16,139 nt of DNA from the NCBI GenBank assembly GCA_027083895.1, contig JALWMN010000114.1, positions 1-16,139 on the forward strand, read 5' to 3'. Each line of letters begins with the position of its first letter. Position 1 is the first letter of the stretch. The notes beneath the pieces are model-generated. The model was not told the DNA's origin. It did not search any database and was given only the letters and a program-made list of their open reading frames with translations. This document shows, in pieces, positions 15,443 through 16,139 of this stretch. Source of the stretch: Campylobacteraceae bacterium. GTDB lineage: Bacteria; Campylobacterota; Campylobacteria; Campylobacterales; Sulfurovaceae. Both the position numbers and the translations under genes were made by a program.

Positions 15443-16139
15443 ATGAAATTCGAAGATATCGAAATTGAAGATGTAGATTTTGGAGCAATGCTCGAAGAGT
15501 CTTTTAAAAAAGAGGAGAGCGGAAGCGACTTAGTAAAAGGTACAATTGTACGTATTAGTGAAGAGGATAATCAAGCGATTATCGATATTGGGCGTAAGAA
15601 TGAGGCAATTATCAATCTTGATCAGTTAAAAGATGAAGATGGGAATGTTAGCTTTAAAGAGGGTGACGAGATCGATGTAGTTATCACTGGGCATAAAGGT
15701 GAGAGACCAATAGTATCGTATGAACTCGCAAAAAAGCGTGCTGCAATGGATGAATTTATTGCAGAGTATGATGACTCTCAAGAGTACATTGTAGAGGGTA
15801 CTATTGTTAGAAAAAATAAGGGTGGCTTTATTGTAGATTGTGATGGCTTAGAGTTCTTTATGCCAAGAACACTCTCTTATATTAGCAATAAAACAAACCC
15901 AATTGGGAAGAAAGTAAAAGCTCTAATTGTAAAAGTTGATAAAGAGAGCGGTTCTGTTGTTGTCTCTCGTAAAGAGTTGATTGAACGAGAGAAGGGTAAA
16001 GTGCAAGAGGTGATCGATAAGATTGCTAATGCGAAGGAGCCTGTAAAAGGAGTTGTGAAGAAAATTACTAGTTATGGTATGTTTGTAGATGTGGGTGGAG
16101 TTGATGGTCTAGTACACTATTCTGAAATCTCACATAAGG
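15443..16139 (+). CDS. rpsA: 30S ribosomal protein S1, N-terminal part (3' end outside window)
   Basis: ATG 15443, with AGGGAT at 15431-15436, opens a frame that runs to the end of the window (232 codons). An acidic N-terminal segment (MKFEDIEIEDVDFG) is followed by S1/OB modules at about 30-95 (VKGTIVRI, IDIGRKNEAII) and 115-180 (VEGTIVRKNKGGFIVD), and by the start of a third from about 198 (VKGVVKKITSYGMFVDVGG). This is the ribosomal S1 architecture, which recruits mRNA to the 30S subunit; full-length S1 here would be about 550 residues. The gene lies after ispH as in other Campylobacterota. No autoregulatory leader structure is evident in the short 5' region. Confidence 0.95.
   Translation, partial: MKFEDIEIEDVDFGAMLEESFKKEESGSDLVKGTIVRISEEDNQAIIDIGRKNEAIINLDQLKDEDGNVSFKEGDEIDVVITGHKGERPIVSYELAKKRAAMDEFIAEYDDSQEYIVEGTIVRKNKGGFIVDCDGLEFFMPRTLSYISNKTNPIGKKVKALIVKVDKESGSVVVSRKELIEREKGKVQEVIDKIANAKEPVKGVVKKITSYGMFVDVGGVDGLVHYSEISHK

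Noticed and set aside
1..16139. tRNA genes, CRISPR arrays, phage or defence genes.
   Set aside because: No cloverleaf-like sequence, no regularly spaced direct repeats, and every long frame is a recognised housekeeping gene.

Overview
The window looks like the chromosome of a Campylobacterota (Epsilonproteobacteria) species, probably a free-living Sulfurimonas/Sulfurovum-type relative rather than a host-adapted Campylobacter or Helicobacter; the genus cannot be fixed from the sequence alone. Reasons: AT-rich coding sequence, T-rich extended -10 promoters (TGnTAnAAT) with no clear -35, many TTG/GTG starts, and two gene blocks typical of the group: lpxC - short tsaB - thrB - ylxR - infB - rbfA - rimP, and hit / pheS - pheT - aroA - ispH - rpsA. 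Almost everything is housekeeping, tightly packed and on the + strand.

Layout. 1-405: 3' end of a PhzF-like epimerase/isomerase gene. 406-579: a short MITE-like element (copy A, 423-531) that may supply the promoter of the next operon, plus a 14-codon ORF. 580-3828: a DHH/DHHA1 phosphoesterase (NrnA type), an M23 peptidoglycan endopeptidase and lpxC (lipid A). 3829-4216: the only gene-free stretch longer than 300 bases. It is packed with inverted repeats: a large degenerate palindrome, a 9-bp-stem hairpin, and a second, longer copy of the MITE-like element (copy B, 3993-4196) with a hairpin-rich core that copy A lacks. 4217-9233: tsaB-like, thrB, ylxR, infB, rbfA and rimP, mostly overlapping or closely spaced. 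9309-9665: a HIT-family gene on the - strand, divergent from pheS. 9822-15289: pheS, pheT, aroA and ispH, overlapping by 4, 4 and 11 nt and probably one transcript. 15443-16139: 5' end of rpsA, with its own promoter.

How the genes fit together. The set serves translation (IF2, RbfA, RimP, YlxR, PheRS, S1, a TsaB-like t6A-modification subunit), RNA and nucleotide turnover (NrnA type), envelope assembly (LpxC, M23 peptidase), amino-acid supply (ThrB, AroA) and isoprenoid precursors (IspH).

The strongest non-coding signal is the pair of related elements in opposite orientation. They share 49 identical bases and bracket exactly the nrnA-M23-lpxC segment. I saw no complete new multi-gene system (no defence island, CRISPR, phage or transposase). 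The unusual observations are the MITE family with a variable structured core, an apparently eroded PheT editing domain and a TsaB reduced to its N-terminal half.
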